Counted from the first letter of the stretch, positions 1-8,200 are shown. The stretch is 12,786 nt of DNA from an uncultured Prevotella sp. (GCA_947095945.1 CAMUQM010000041.1:1-12786); one strand, 5' to 3'. Numbers and translations are program-made. The notes: generated by a model from the sequence alone, not told the origin.

Positions 1-226
1 TATATTCCTTTGTATGTGTCTGCAAGGTTTCAATCTGTTTTGTCATCTTACCCGTTGCAAGGATGAGTACTCCTGTTGCCAAAGGGTCTAATGTACCAGC
101 ATGACCAATTTTCACCTTTCCATCATTAGCCTGTGTACAAAGGTAGCGTACATGTGCCAATGCCTTAAAGCTGGTAATACCGTAGGGTTTGTCGATAGGG
201 ATGATTACTCCTTCTTTGAAGTTCAT
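1..226 (-). CDS. truB: tRNA pseudouridine(55) synthase TruB, N-terminal part (cut by window edge)
   Basis: TruB converts U55 in the T-loop of most tRNAs to pseudouridine in the cytoplasm. The 75 residues visible start MNFKEGVIIPIDKPYGITSF, the usual TruB opening ('DKP.G.TS'). They contain GHAGTLDPLATGVL at about residues 41-54, the family's catalytic motif, with Asp47 as the expected nucleophile. The family is usually about 230-310 residues, so roughly two thirds or more lies beyond the left edge. The start is the ATG ending at 226, 20 nt after the uppP stop, so it is probably the last visible gene of the ftsX-DUF3098-uppP-truB transcript. The motif makes the call secure although the gene is incomplete. 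Confidence 0.95.
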   Translation of the reverse strand, partial: MNFKEGVIIPIDKPYGITSFKALAHVRYLCTQANDGKVKIGHAGTLDPLATGVLILATGKMTKQIETLQTHTKEY

Positions 227-246
227 TAGGACAATAAGTATATTAA

Positions 247-1107
247 TTAATCTACCATATTCAGCGGTATATCACAGAGCAGCATCACAATGATGATCAT
301 GCCAATGATAATACGATACCAACCGAACCACTTAAAACCATACTTTGCGAGGAAGTTAACGAACCATTTCATTGCTAACAAAGCAACGAGGAATGATACC
401 ACACAACCTACAGCAAGCATTGTCAGGTTGTGAGCAGAAGCCCACGTGCTGTCACCTTTTAATAAGTCAATAAGGTCAAGCAGCGTTGCACCAGCCATAG
501 TCGGTACTGCAAGGAAGAAAGAGAACTCTGCAGCTCGCTTACGTGTTAGTCCATTAGCCATACCTCCTACGATGGTTGCCATAGATCGACTTGTGCCGGG
601 AATAACGGATAAGCACTGGAACAGACCAATGCTGAAAGCACGCCTTTCTGTTACCAGATTCTCTTCTCGTCCTTTATTGAATATTTTATCACAAAAGAGC
701 ATGAATACACCACCCACAACAAGCATTATTGCTACAACCCAAACTGAGTCAAGCAGCCAATCAAGCAGTCCGCTCTTTTTAGCAGCTAAGCCAATAACAA
801 CAGCAGGTAGGACACCAACAAAAAGTAACCAGTAGAATCGTACTGGGTGAATAATCCTTTTGAAAGTACACTTTTCTTCAGTAGGTACAGGTGTGCGGTC
901 AATTTGGAAGAAACGTTTCCAATACAAACATACAACAGATAGGATAGCGCCAAACTGTATGATAAAAGTAAATGCATGTACAAACTCGTCACCCGGTGGT
1001 ACACCCAGAAGATTCTGCGTGATAATCATGTGACCAGTAGATGATACAGGAAGGAATTCTGTTAGTCCTTCGATGATAGATATAATAATGGTTTGTAGAA
1101 GTGTCAT
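247..1107 (-). CDS. uppP: Undecaprenyl-diphosphatase UppP (BacA family)
   Basis: This integral membrane enzyme dephosphorylates undecaprenyl diphosphate to the monophosphate, recycling the lipid carrier for peptidoglycan and other envelope polymers. Raised levels give bacitracin tolerance in other bacteria. The 286-residue product is close to the E. coli length (about 273). It carries both family signatures: the E13-xxx-E17 region running into LPVSSTGHM (to residue 27), and PGTSRSMAT at 170-178, whose Ser/Arg residues belong to the active site. Several hydrophobic segments fill the rest, including about 92-108, 122-138 and 228-245. The ATG shares its A with the TAA of the upstream DUF3098 gene (TAATG), which favours translational coupling. 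No anomaly was seen. Confidence 0.97.
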   Translation of the reverse strand: MTLLQTIIISIIEGLTEFLPVSSTGHMIITQNLLGVPPGDEFVHAFTFIIQFGAILSVVCLYWKRFFQIDRTPVPTEEKCTFKRIIHPVRFYWLLFVGVLPAVVIGLAAKKSGLLDWLLDSVWVVAIMLVVGGVFMLFCDKIFNKGREENLVTERRAFSIGLFQCLSVIPGTSRSMATIVGGMANGLTRKRAAEFSFFLAVPTMAGATLLDLIDLLKGDSTWASAHNLTMLAVGCVVSFLVALLAMKWFVNFLAKYGFKWFGWYRIIIGMIIIVMLLCDIPLNMVD

Positions 1108-1349
1108 TATTCCTCCACTTCTTTAGTCTCTCTCGGCTGATAGAGAATCGCACCGATGATAGAGATAAAACCAATAAATGTAACAATAGGTGCAATTGTG
1201 ATGTGGCGTGCACTGAAGATGTCGGAGTCAAACACCGTCTCTGTAGATGATCCACCACTCATAAGGATAAAACCGAGGATAACAACGGCTACACCTATAG
1301 CCAATAAAATGAAGTTGGTCTTACCAAAAGCTAAATTTCTTTTGTCCAT
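1107..1349 (-). CDS. DUF3098 small membrane protein
   Basis: This is an 80-residue protein with two predicted membrane helices (about 11-31 and 51-70), a short polar loop between them and an acidic tail (KEVEE). It matches, from memory, the Bacteroidota-restricted DUF3098 family, which typically sits between ftsX and uppP; its function is unknown. I chose the ATG at 1349 (MDKRNLAFGK) because family members begin near this motif. A longer frame from 1427 would add 26 low-complexity residues with no resemblance to the family. The stop overlaps the uppP start by one base. The constant placement between a divisome-associated protein and a lipid-carrier phosphatase suggests an inner-membrane envelope role, but that is inference. 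Confidence 0.88.
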   Translation of the reverse strand: MDKRNLAFGKTNFILLAIGVAVVILGFILMSGGSSTETVFDSDIFSARHITIAPIVTFIGFISIIGAILYQPRETKEVEE

Positions 1350-1479
1350 GTCGTTTTTTTTGAGGAGTTCAGAGGAAAAGACTGGAGAGTTCAAATAGTT
1401 AGAGGGAGTTAAGGCTATACTACTCATACCATCTAAAAAGCTTTTTTACTCTTTTATCTTTTCCCTTTTTACCATTCCT

Positions 1480-2358
1480 TTATATCTTATATAAGTCACC
1501 TGCTTTCATACGCAGGAACTTGTTTACTGATAGCCATGAGCAGAAAGTCGCTATTATTACACCAAAGGCTAACATAACGATTGCTGTAATAACCAATGCC
1601 TCCCATGACAATAGTTTCGTAATTTCTGGTTCATAATCATAGAGGAAACACATTCCGATACCCAAGACAGCAATAGCCAATAGGGCAGAAACGAGTCCTT
1701 CTAATACTGCACGGCGCAAGAATGGTGCGCGGATGAAATTCCATGAAGCACCAACAAGTTTCATTGTGTGAATTGAGAAGCGACGTGCATAGATACTCAA
1801 ACGGATAGTGTTATTAATCAGAGAGAATGATACGATGGTAAGCAAGACTGCTATAACCAATAGTACCAAACTAATCTTACCCAAAGTTTGGTTTACACTT
1901 TCTACCAGACTCTGTGGATAAGTGATGTCACTGACACCACGATAGGTACGCAACTGCTGAACAATATTGCGGATAGAATCATTGTTGGCATAGTTCGCTT
2001 TCAGCTGTACTTCTATCTCACCTGTAAACGGATTCTCGCCAGCAAACTCGGCTGGATTTGCACCTAATTCGCGAGTTCCTTCCTTTAATGCCTGCTCCTT
2101 ACTGATGAAGTTCAGACTGTTGATATAATGTAAGTTGCGAATACGCTGACAGAGAGCAGAACTCTCTTCCGTATTCATATCGGGTTGGAGAATCATAGTG
2201 ATAGTCAGGTTCTCCTTTACATAAGAACTAAGATTGCGACTGGTGAAGCCTGTAAGTACAACCATACCAATCAGCATCAGCACCATAGCTGTACTGATAC
2301 ATAGTGTGACAACCTGCAGGCTATGACGACTGCGGGCTTTGTTTCTTTTTTTTGCCAT
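1480..2358 (-). CDS. ftsX: Cell-division protein FtsX (permease-like)
   Basis: FtsX is the membrane partner of the ATPase FtsE. Together they transmit conformational signals to peptidoglycan hydrolases at the septum. The 292-residue product has the family topology: a basic cytoplasmic N-terminus (MAKKRNKARSRHS), TM1 at about 15-37, a periplasmic domain (about 40-158), then TM2-4 at about 162-183, 219-240 and 254-276. The cytoplasmic loop motif HTMKLVGAS...FIRAPFL (197-214) is typical of FtsX. The ATG at 2358 is preferred over one at 2406, because 2406 lies inside the promoter (a TAnnTTTG box at 2393-2400). No ftsE is adjacent, which is common in Bacteroidota. This is the first gene of the leftward operon, and 130 nt separate its stop from the DUF3098 start. 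Confidence 0.94.
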   Translation of the reverse strand: MAKKRNKARSRHSLQVVTLCISTAMVLMLIGMVVLTGFTSRNLSSYVKENLTITMILQPDMNTEESSALCQRIRNLHYINSLNFISKEQALKEGTRELGANPAEFAGENPFTGEIEVQLKANYANNDSIRNIVQQLRTYRGVSDITYPQSLVESVNQTLGKISLVLLVIAVLLTIVSFSLINNTIRLSIYARRFSIHTMKLVGASWNFIRAPFLRRAVLEGLVSALLAIAVLGIGMCFLYDYEPEITKLLSWEALVITAIVMLAFGVIIATFCSWLSVNKFLRMKAGDLYKI

Positions 2359-2392
2359 TTCTTTAATAAGGTATAATACACCAAAGTTGCTG

Positions 2393-2423
2393 CAAAGATA
2401 CTGCAAAATAAGATAATGACAAA
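2393..2423 (-). promoter_or_regulatory. Bacteroidota-type promoter of the ftsX operon
   Basis: On the minus strand, TATCTTTG (2400-2393) is an exact match to the Bacteroidota -7 consensus TAnnTTTG. A TTTG (2423-2420), the -33 element, lies upstream with 19 nt between TTG and the -7 box. Transcription would start near 2387, about 30 nt before the ftsX ATG at 2358. The match is by eye against the known consensus. Confidence 0.7.
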
Positions 2424-2593
2424 GGAAATTATGCTTTATTTAGAGATAAAAGTTGTAACGTAACTATTCTGCAATAAGGAAATATTAATGTCAGATAAAC
2501 CTTTTTATGTAACTTAGTTGTTCACGTCTTGCAATATAATACGATATTGACGATAGACTCTTTGTTCATCTTTAACCAATGTGCCGTTGGTGT

Positions 2594-2673
2594 GCACCAT
2601 ATGTGCTGATAGTAAGCACCATATGTGCTGATAGTGAGCACCATGTGTGCTGATGCTAAGCACCACATGTGCT
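2594..2673. repeat. 22-bp tandem repeat with near-palindromic core, 3.6 copies
   Basis: Three full units (2594-2615, 2616-2637, 2638-2659) and a 14-nt partial unit (2660-2673) follow without gaps. Each begins with GCACCATATGTGC or a close variant (GCACCATGTGTGC, GCACCACATGTGC), an imperfect palindrome with arms GCAC/GTGC. It is followed by a spacer such as TGATAGTAA, TGATAGTGA or TGATGCTAA. The arms are fully conserved, and differences fall in the centre and spacer. The period of about two helical turns would place the palindromes on one face of the DNA. Function is unknown; binding sites for a dimeric regulator, or a short expandable repeat, are both possible. Confidence 0.9.
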
Positions 2674-2784
2674 ATATAACAAAGTTAATTAATGGAACCC
2701 ACCTTAAATGTTCAAAAACAGTGTGTATTTCCGCAATAAAATTATATAAAATGCGTTTAGCATACATAATCTTTAACAAAAAGT

Positions 2785-2790
2785 AAGGAG
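2785..2790 (+). promoter_or_regulatory. Strong Shine-Dalgarno before the PorT-like gene
   Basis: AAGGAG lies 4 nt before the ATG at 2795. Most other starts in this window lack a clear Shine-Dalgarno sequence, as is usual in Bacteroidota, so this one fixes the start and suggests efficient translation. Confidence 0.65.
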
Positions 2791-2794
2791 ACCT

Positions 2795-3478
2795 ATGAAA
2801 CGAATAGCATTTTTAGTATTGTTAGCTGTATCAGTGTTGATGTCAAAAGCGCAGAATAAACCATGTACATGGTCGGTGATACCGCATGTTGGAGTGTCAA
2901 TTTCTTCTTTGTTAGGTGGGTCTGGATTGTATGAAATCGGTGATGGAGAAGCGGTGAAGCTAAAGCCACATAGATTGTTAGGTTTTGTTGGCGGAGCAGA
3001 CGTGATGTATCAAGCTTCTGATGTTGTTGGGCTTTCCGCTGGATTTTCTTTTGTTCAAGCAGGTTGCAAGTTCAAAGATGAGGAGGCGAAGGGGTATGTT
3101 GTTCATGATCGCTATATGCGAATGAATTATGTTGGCATGCCTATTTTGGTTCATAGCTGTTTGTTACCAAGATTCTCTGTTAAAGCTGGTATAGAGCCTA
3201 CTTTCTTAGTTAGTGCTACAAACCATGAAGAGCATCAATCGTTTGATGTTGATACAGATGGTAAAAAGTCTAATTTTCAAGAGGCTATATATGATTTTGA
3301 TGTAAAGAAAGGAATGCGCAAGATAGGTCTTTCTATACTTATTGGTGTTAGCTATGAATATGACAACGTTGTGTTAGGGGCGCTATATCATGTGGGAGTA
3401 TTTAATATTTATAAGGATGGTGAATCATCTCGTAATAGTATATTTGAGGTATCGGTCGGTTATAAATTAAATCTTTAA
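2795..3478 (+). CDS. Secreted outer-membrane beta-barrel protein, PorT-like
   Basis: This 227-residue protein has a Sec signal peptide (MKRIAFLVLLAVSVLMSKAQ, cleavage near residue 20). It continues as alternating hydrophobic/polar strands of a small outer-membrane barrel of the OMP_b-brl_2 (PorT) type. Typical pieces are PHVGVSISSLLGG near the N-terminus, GLSAGFSFVQAG, MNYVGMPILVHSCL...FSVKAGIEPTFLV in the middle, and a last strand FEVSVGYKLNL at the C-terminus. The family is common in Bacteroidota and mostly uncharacterised; this is a generic family match, not evidence that it is the type IX secretion component PorT. It appears monocistronic, with a weak hairpin followed by TATTTT after the stop. 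The upstream 22-bp repeat array could belong to its regulation. Confidence 0.8.
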   Translation: MKRIAFLVLLAVSVLMSKAQNKPCTWSVIPHVGVSISSLLGGSGLYEIGDGEAVKLKPHRLLGFVGGADVMYQASDVVGLSAGFSFVQAGCKFKDEEAKGYVVHDRYMRMNYVGMPILVHSCLLPRFSVKAGIEPTFLVSATNHEEHQSFDVDTDGKKSNFQEAIYDFDVKKGMRKIGLSILIGVSYEYDNVVLGALYHVGVFNIYKDGESSRNSIFEVSVGYKLNL

Positions 3479-3492
3479 AATAGCTCGTAACT

Positions 3493-3520
3493 CTTTCTTC
3501 AATTATTCAGAAAGTATTTT
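3493..3520 (+). terminator. Weak terminator-like hairpin after the PorT-like gene
   Basis: CTTTCT (3493-3498) and AGAAAG (3509-3514) form a 6-bp stem with a 10-nt loop, followed by TATTTT. It starts 14 nt after the stop codon. The stem is short and AT-rich, so this is only suggestive. Confidence 0.3.
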
Positions 3521-3627
3521 AATAATTGATTTTATAGGTAGGCAATATTTCATTTCATAATGGGGTGGAAAGGAACTGTTTATGTGAATAAATTATTTGT
3601 AATGATTAATATTTTTAGCAAATAGGA

Positions 3628-3657
3628 CTGAAATTTGAAAAAAATGCAGTAAGTTTG
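3628..3657 (+). promoter_or_regulatory. Bacteroidota-type promoter of the DUF3078 gene
   Basis: TAAGTTTG (3650-3657) matches the -7 consensus TAnnTTTG exactly. A CTG (3628-3630), one mismatch from the -33 TTG, is 19 nt upstream. Transcription would begin about 3663-3666, leaving a very short leader before the ATG at 3673. This rules out the upstream ATG at 3655, which lies within the box. Confidence 0.55.
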
Positions 3658-3672
3658 CACATTATATTAAAT

Positions 3673-4953
3673 ATGATGAAACGGAACTTTTTAATCACAT
3701 TATTTCTAATAATGAGCTTGGGGACTATTGCTCAAGTGCATCCTCCTGTCTCTGTTCGTAGCGATGAACGAGTGTCAATTGAAAAGATACATGCATATAT
3801 TGATTCGTTAAACTCGCTGAAAGATAGCGTATTTACACGTAAAAATCCGAAGGCTCGACGTGAGCAGAGACTCCGTCAGAATGATATGCGATTATTTATG
3901 CCGTTGACCTATTATGGTAATGTGGCAGAAGGGTTGTTTACACGTGATAGAAGTGAAAATCCTTTTCTTTCAGAGTTGATGCATCTTTATTTGACACGTC
4001 CCGACCTTGTTATAGGGACTGATCGTATGGTGCAGCAACAGCAGACTAAGTTAGATGATATTAAAACACCAATACATCATGATGCAACATTGGTTGAGAA
4101 AGTGACAGAACTTCCTGCAGAACCAATGACTGTACCAGTAGAAGTCATGGTAAAGCGTCCTAATTTCTGGACGTTTAATGGTGATTATGCCCTACAGTTC
4201 CTGCAGAATTACGTTTCAGGGAACTGGTATAAAGGTGGTGAAAGCAACTACTCTGCCTTGGCTTCATTGGTGATGCAAGCCAATTATAATAATAAACAGA
4301 AGGTGAAGTGGGAAAACCGTTTGGAGTTGAAATATGGTATGCAGAGTAGCCGTTCAGACTCTTTGCATAGTTTTAATAGCACAGAGGATTTGATTCGTCT
4401 TACTTCTAAACTTGGTTTGCAAGCAACAAAACGTTGGTACTATACGGTGCAGTTCGTTGGTAATACGCAGTTTAGTCATTCTTATCGCTCAAATGATCCA
4501 AAGATATATTCGGCTTTTGCTGCTCCATTAAACCTGAACCTCTCTATCGGTATGGATTACTCGGTAGACTGGATGAATCATCGTTTGAAGGGTAACTTTC
4601 ATTTGGCCCCATTGGCTTATAACATGAAGTACACCCGTATGTTAGAGCTGACTCGTCGTTTGGGTATCAAAGATGGTCGTCATTTTTTGCATGACTTCGG
4701 TTCTGAGTTTACAGTTGATTTGGAGTGGAAGTTGATGGAGTTCCTGAGTTGGAAGACACGACTCTATGGCTATTCTACATATAAACGAACAGAGTTGGAA
4801 TGGGAAAATACATTTACTTTCCGATTCAATCGTTATATCTCAAGCCGTGTTTTCATCTATCCTCGTTTTGATGATGGAGTACGTCGTGATGACCGTCATG
4901 CCTTTTGGCAATTGAAAGAGTTTGCTTCAATAGGATTCCAGTATAGTTTTTAA
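3673..4953 (+). CDS. DUF3078 family outer-membrane-associated protein
   Basis: This 426-residue secreted protein has a signal peptide MMKRNFLITLFLIMSLGTIAQ (cleavage near residue 20-21). Residues about 22-160 are polar, probably periplasmic. From about 164 to the end, strongly alternating strands read as a beta-barrel and finish in a terminal Phe (FASIGFQYSF), the usual outer-membrane insertion signal. The region FLQNYVSGNWYKGGESNYS (176-194) is the recognisable core of DUF3078, a Bacteroidota family without known function. The ATG at 3673 or 3676 is preferred, because the longer frame from 3655 overlaps the -7 promoter box. It lies upstream of the SusC operon with its own promoter and probable terminator, so it is likely an independent unit. 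Confidence 0.85.
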   Translation: MMKRNFLITLFLIMSLGTIAQVHPPVSVRSDERVSIEKIHAYIDSLNSLKDSVFTRKNPKARREQRLRQNDMRLFMPLTYYGNVAEGLFTRDRSENPFLSELMHLYLTRPDLVIGTDRMVQQQQTKLDDIKTPIHHDATLVEKVTELPAEPMTVPVEVMVKRPNFWTFNGDYALQFLQNYVSGNWYKGGESNYSALASLVMQANYNNKQKVKWENRLELKYGMQSSRSDSLHSFNSTEDLIRLTSKLGLQATKRWYYTVQFVGNTQFSHSYRSNDPKIYSAFAAPLNLNLSIGMDYSVDWMNHRLKGNFHLAPLAYNMKYTRMLELTRRLGIKDGRHFLHDFGSEFTVDLEWKLMEFLSWKTRLYGYSTYKRTELEWENTFTFRFNRYISSRVFIYPRFDDGVRRDDRHAFWQLKEFASIGFQYSF

Positions 4954-4956
4954 TAG

Positions 4957-5079
4957 AAAGGGCTTTAATTAGAAAGGGTAATGCTCGTTTAATTAACTTT
5001 GTGTCAATACTCCTCTAAGTGAAGAGAATAAACGAATGGCAAAGCTCATAATTATAACTATAGCCCTTTTGTTTTTTTT
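4957..5079 (+). terminator. Nested inverted repeat with T-run after the DUF3078 gene
   Basis: AAAGGGCT (4957-4964) pairs with AGCCCTTT (5062-5069), just before a T-rich tract (GTTTTTTTTA, 5071-5080). Inside it, TAATTA (4966-4971) can pair with TAATTA (5049-5054), TCGTTTA (4985-4991) with TAAACGA (5029-5035), and CTCT (5013-5016) with AGAG (5023-5026). All are nested in the same order, giving one long branched-free hairpin with internal loops. It begins 4 nt after the stop codon. It could be an intrinsic terminator or a structured 3' end; pairing is by eye, with no energy computed. Confidence 0.35.
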
Positions 5080-5092
5080 ATATTTAATTGAC

Positions 5093-5122
5093 TTTGATAT
5101 TCAAGTTTTTTATGTACATTTG
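5093..5122 (+). promoter_or_regulatory. Bacteroidota-type promoter of the SusC operon
   Basis: TACATTTG (5115-5122) matches the -7 consensus TAnnTTTG exactly, and TTTG (5093-5096) 18 nt upstream fits the -33 element. Transcription would start near 5129, giving a leader of about 110 nt before the ATG at 5239. The leader is AT-rich and shows no riboswitch I recognise and no clear Shine-Dalgarno sequence. The consensus match suggests the housekeeping sigma factor rather than an ECF sigma factor. Confidence 0.65.
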
Positions 5123-5238
5123 CAGCGTAATCAATATTAATACCTTTTTTATGTAAAAACGTTGAATCTGCATTTGCGAAAGAGTCTAATTCTTTTAATA
5201 AGTTAATATCAAAAATAATAATAATCAAAGACTAATCA

Positions 5239-8200
5239 ATGAAGTATCATCAACGCATGTTTAGAACTTTAAGAAGTTTACCTTCTTTGGTGTTTCTGAC
5301 AGCTTTTATCTTGATGATGTCGTGGAGTTCTCCTGCTTTTGCACAGGCGCCAGCAAAGAAGTTCTCGATTTCGTTTAAAGATAAGAGTGTTGCTCAGATT
5401 TTGGATTTCATTTCTACAAAGGGAGACTACAAGATTAATTACTCCGATGATGTTAAGAACGACACGTTGCTTCTTACTATCTCGTTTGAGGATGTAGACG
5501 AACTGAGTGCTGTGGAAAACCTATTGTCTCACTCATCTTTCATTTACAATGTTAATGGTAAGGTGATTGATGTCTTCAAGATGAAGAACGCAACGCAGGG
5601 ACAATACACGATTCGTGGTACTGTAAAAGACAAAGATGGATTGGGCGTGCCTTTTGCTATTGTGCAAATTAAGGGTACGTCACAAGGTGTTACTGCCGAT
5701 ATCGATGGTAACTTCTCTATGCCTGTAGAAAAAGAGGAAGGTACAATCACTATCTCCAGTGTGGGCTATGAAGCCAAAACACTGAAGTATCATGCTGGCA
5801 AGGCGATGAACGTTATCTTGCCTTCTTCAGCTATTGCAATGGGTGAGGTTACAGTTGTTGCCTATGGTAAGCGTAATACACGTGAGCAGGTAGGTGCTGT
5901 CGCATCTGTTAAAATTGAAGATTTGCAGAAAGCACCAACAGCAAGTATTGAGAACCTTTTGCAGGGGCGTATGGCTGGTGTGGATGTAACCAACCTATCA
6001 GGATCTCCGGGTGGTGGTGGTTCTCGTATCACTATTCGTGGCTTTAGCTCTCTAAATCAGAAGGGTATCAATGATGGTACTCCGCTCTATGTAATTGATG
6101 GTATACCTGTATCAGGTAGTGCTACTGATGCAACAGGTGGTATTAATCCTTTGGCAGGACTTGATCCTTCAAGTATAGAGTCTGTACAGGTACTTAAGGA
6201 TGCTGCATCAGCTTCACTCTATGGTTCAAGAGCTGGTAATGGTGTTATCCTTATTACAACAAAGAAAGGTAAGTCAGGACGTTCTGAAGTAAGTTTCAAT
6301 TTCTCACAGTCTCTTTCTTGGTTGCCAAGTACACCAATGCAGACACTTGGTAAGGGTGAACGTGACATTGCTCTTCTTCTTGCTAAGAGTCAGAGAGGTG
6401 CACATTATGATTACATGACAGATAAGTTGATTTATCCGGGTTCTTATAAGGATTCATACGGATGGGATGCTGATAATGATGGTGCATACGACTATCTGTG
6501 GCGTAATGGTAAGGTGTTGGATTCAGAACGTCGTCTGCCAGGTATTGCGCAAGATTCACTTAACACCTTCTATAACAACAGAACAAACTGGTGGAAGTAT
6601 GCTTTCCGTGTTGGTAAGGTGACTAAGGCTGATATGTTGTTAGCAGGTGGTACGGATAATATTAGATATATGGTTAATGCTGGTGTCTATGATGAAACTG
6701 GTATTATGATTAGTTCTAATTTCCGTCGTTTTAGTTTGTTGAGTAATCTCGACTTCAACCTTTCAACAAAGCTGAGTGCTTTCACACGTATCAATCTTAC
6801 ATATGCTACTCAAAAAGCTGGAGCAGATGGAGGACGTGTGCAAGGATTGACTTTTGATCCGAAACGTACATCAACTCTCTTGCCGGGCAAGGGCAGTACT
6901 GCTGAGCAAGTGGCATTGAGACAGTTGAAGGATATTGATAAGACCAACTCAAACTATAATGTTCGTTTGAGTGTTGGATTGAACTATAACATTTTGAAAG
7001 GTCTGAAGTTCTCTTCTACATATTCGCTTGACCATTACTTCACTCGTGTTTACACATTCACGCCTGATTACTTGAAGTATGACAAGAAGTCTGAGGTTCA
7101 GGCTTCTAATATTGCTATGACGAATGTTCAGACAGAGAACATCCTTACTTATAACCTTGCATTGCCAAGTGAACATAAGTTGGAGTTGATGGCTGGTATG
7201 ACTTATAACTATGACTTGCTGCAGAACTTAAGTGGTACAGCAAAGGGTGGTCCAACCAATTCTATTAAGTATGCTGGTGAGGGCTGGCCGTCACTCTTCA
7301 ATGATGGAGGAACTATAAGAGCTGCACAGAGTTTCCTTACCAATCAACAGGAACAGTCATTGCTTAGTTTCTTGGGTCGTGCTGCTTATAGCTATAAGAA
7401 GCGTTATATGGCTGAACTTTCTATTCGTGCGGATGGTTCAAGTGTGTTTGGTAAAGATGTGCGTTGGGGAACATTCCCTTCTGTAGGTCTTGGCTGGGCA
7501 TTCAGTGAAGAGCGTTTCATGAAGAAGTTCTGGTGGTTAAGCTTCGGTAAGCTCCGTGCTTCTTGGGGTAAGTCTGGACAGAAGTTTCAGGAGCCTTATT
7601 TGGCATTGGGTGTGATGGAAGAAAGTAACATCTTTAATGGTTCGTTAGGTCTTATCCCACAGTCTATGGCTAATAAGAAGTTGACTTGGGAGGAGAGTGA
7701 CCAGTATGACCTCGGTCTTGACTTGCAGCTTTTGGATTATCGCTTGAAGTTTAAGCTCGATTATTACTATAAGTATTCAAGTAAATTATTGATGCAGTCT
7801 TATCTGCCGGGTAATGTTTTCCTTGCTAACAATATGTGGGACAATGCTTCTGCTATCTCTAACGAGGGTATTGAGTTTGAGGCTCAGTATGATGTTATTC
7901 GCAAGAAGAATTGGAACTGGAGTGTTGGCTTCAACCTTTCTCACAATAAGAACATGCTGCGTAAGACATACAATGGCGAAGACCTTAACGATAAAGTCTT
8001 AGGTCGTCCAGTCTATGGTATCTATACTTTCAAGGATGAGGGAATCGTTCAGAAGGAAGAAGATATTCCAATGTATCTCAATGCTTCTGGTAAGCAGGTC
8101 CCACTTTACTTCCAGTCTATCAATAATCCATTACGTGTGGGTGGAAGAAAGATTAAGGACCAGAACTATGATGGTGTGATTGATGATAAAGACCTCTATT

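Larger units (their letters stand above)
2424..2794. other. Divergent intergenic region between ftsX and the PorT-like gene
   Basis: This AT-rich stretch separates the leftward ftsX operon from the rightward beta-barrel gene. It holds a 22-bp tandem repeat array (2594-2673) and a ribosome binding site at its right end. A 28-codon minus-strand frame (2514-2600) starts inside the array, but nothing supports its expression. I could not identify a convincing TAnnTTTG box for the rightward gene. The nearest candidate, TAATCTTTA around 2767-2775, has one base too many between its halves. No tRNA, riboswitch or IS remnant was recognised. Confidence 0.6.

Noticed and set aside
446..835. 129-codon plus-strand open frame opposite uppP
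   Set aside because: It is antisense to a clear uppP gene and its product has no recognisable domain; it reflects the codon composition of the other strand.
1350..1427. In-frame N-terminal extension of the DUF3098 protein from an ATG at 1427
   Set aside because: The 26 extra residues are low in complexity, do not resemble the family, and come from a CT-rich spacer; family members begin near MDKRNLAFGK.
1435..1446. AAAAAGCTTTTT palindrome between ftsX and DUF3098 as a possible terminator
   Set aside because: It is only A/T apart from the central GC and has no loop, so it would form a poor hairpin; the gene order argues for readthrough.
2594..2673. CRISPR array
   Set aside because: The units are contiguous 22-bp tandem copies without unique spacers, and no cas genes are present.
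2795..3478. Calling the small barrel protein the type IX secretion component PorT
   Set aside because: Only the generic beta-barrel family pattern is visible and no other type IX secretion gene is nearby, so the specific name is not supported.
5130..5238. Riboswitch in the SusC operon leader
   Set aside because: The leader is AT-rich and matches no riboswitch motif I know, including the cobalamin and TPP elements common before TonB-dependent transporters.
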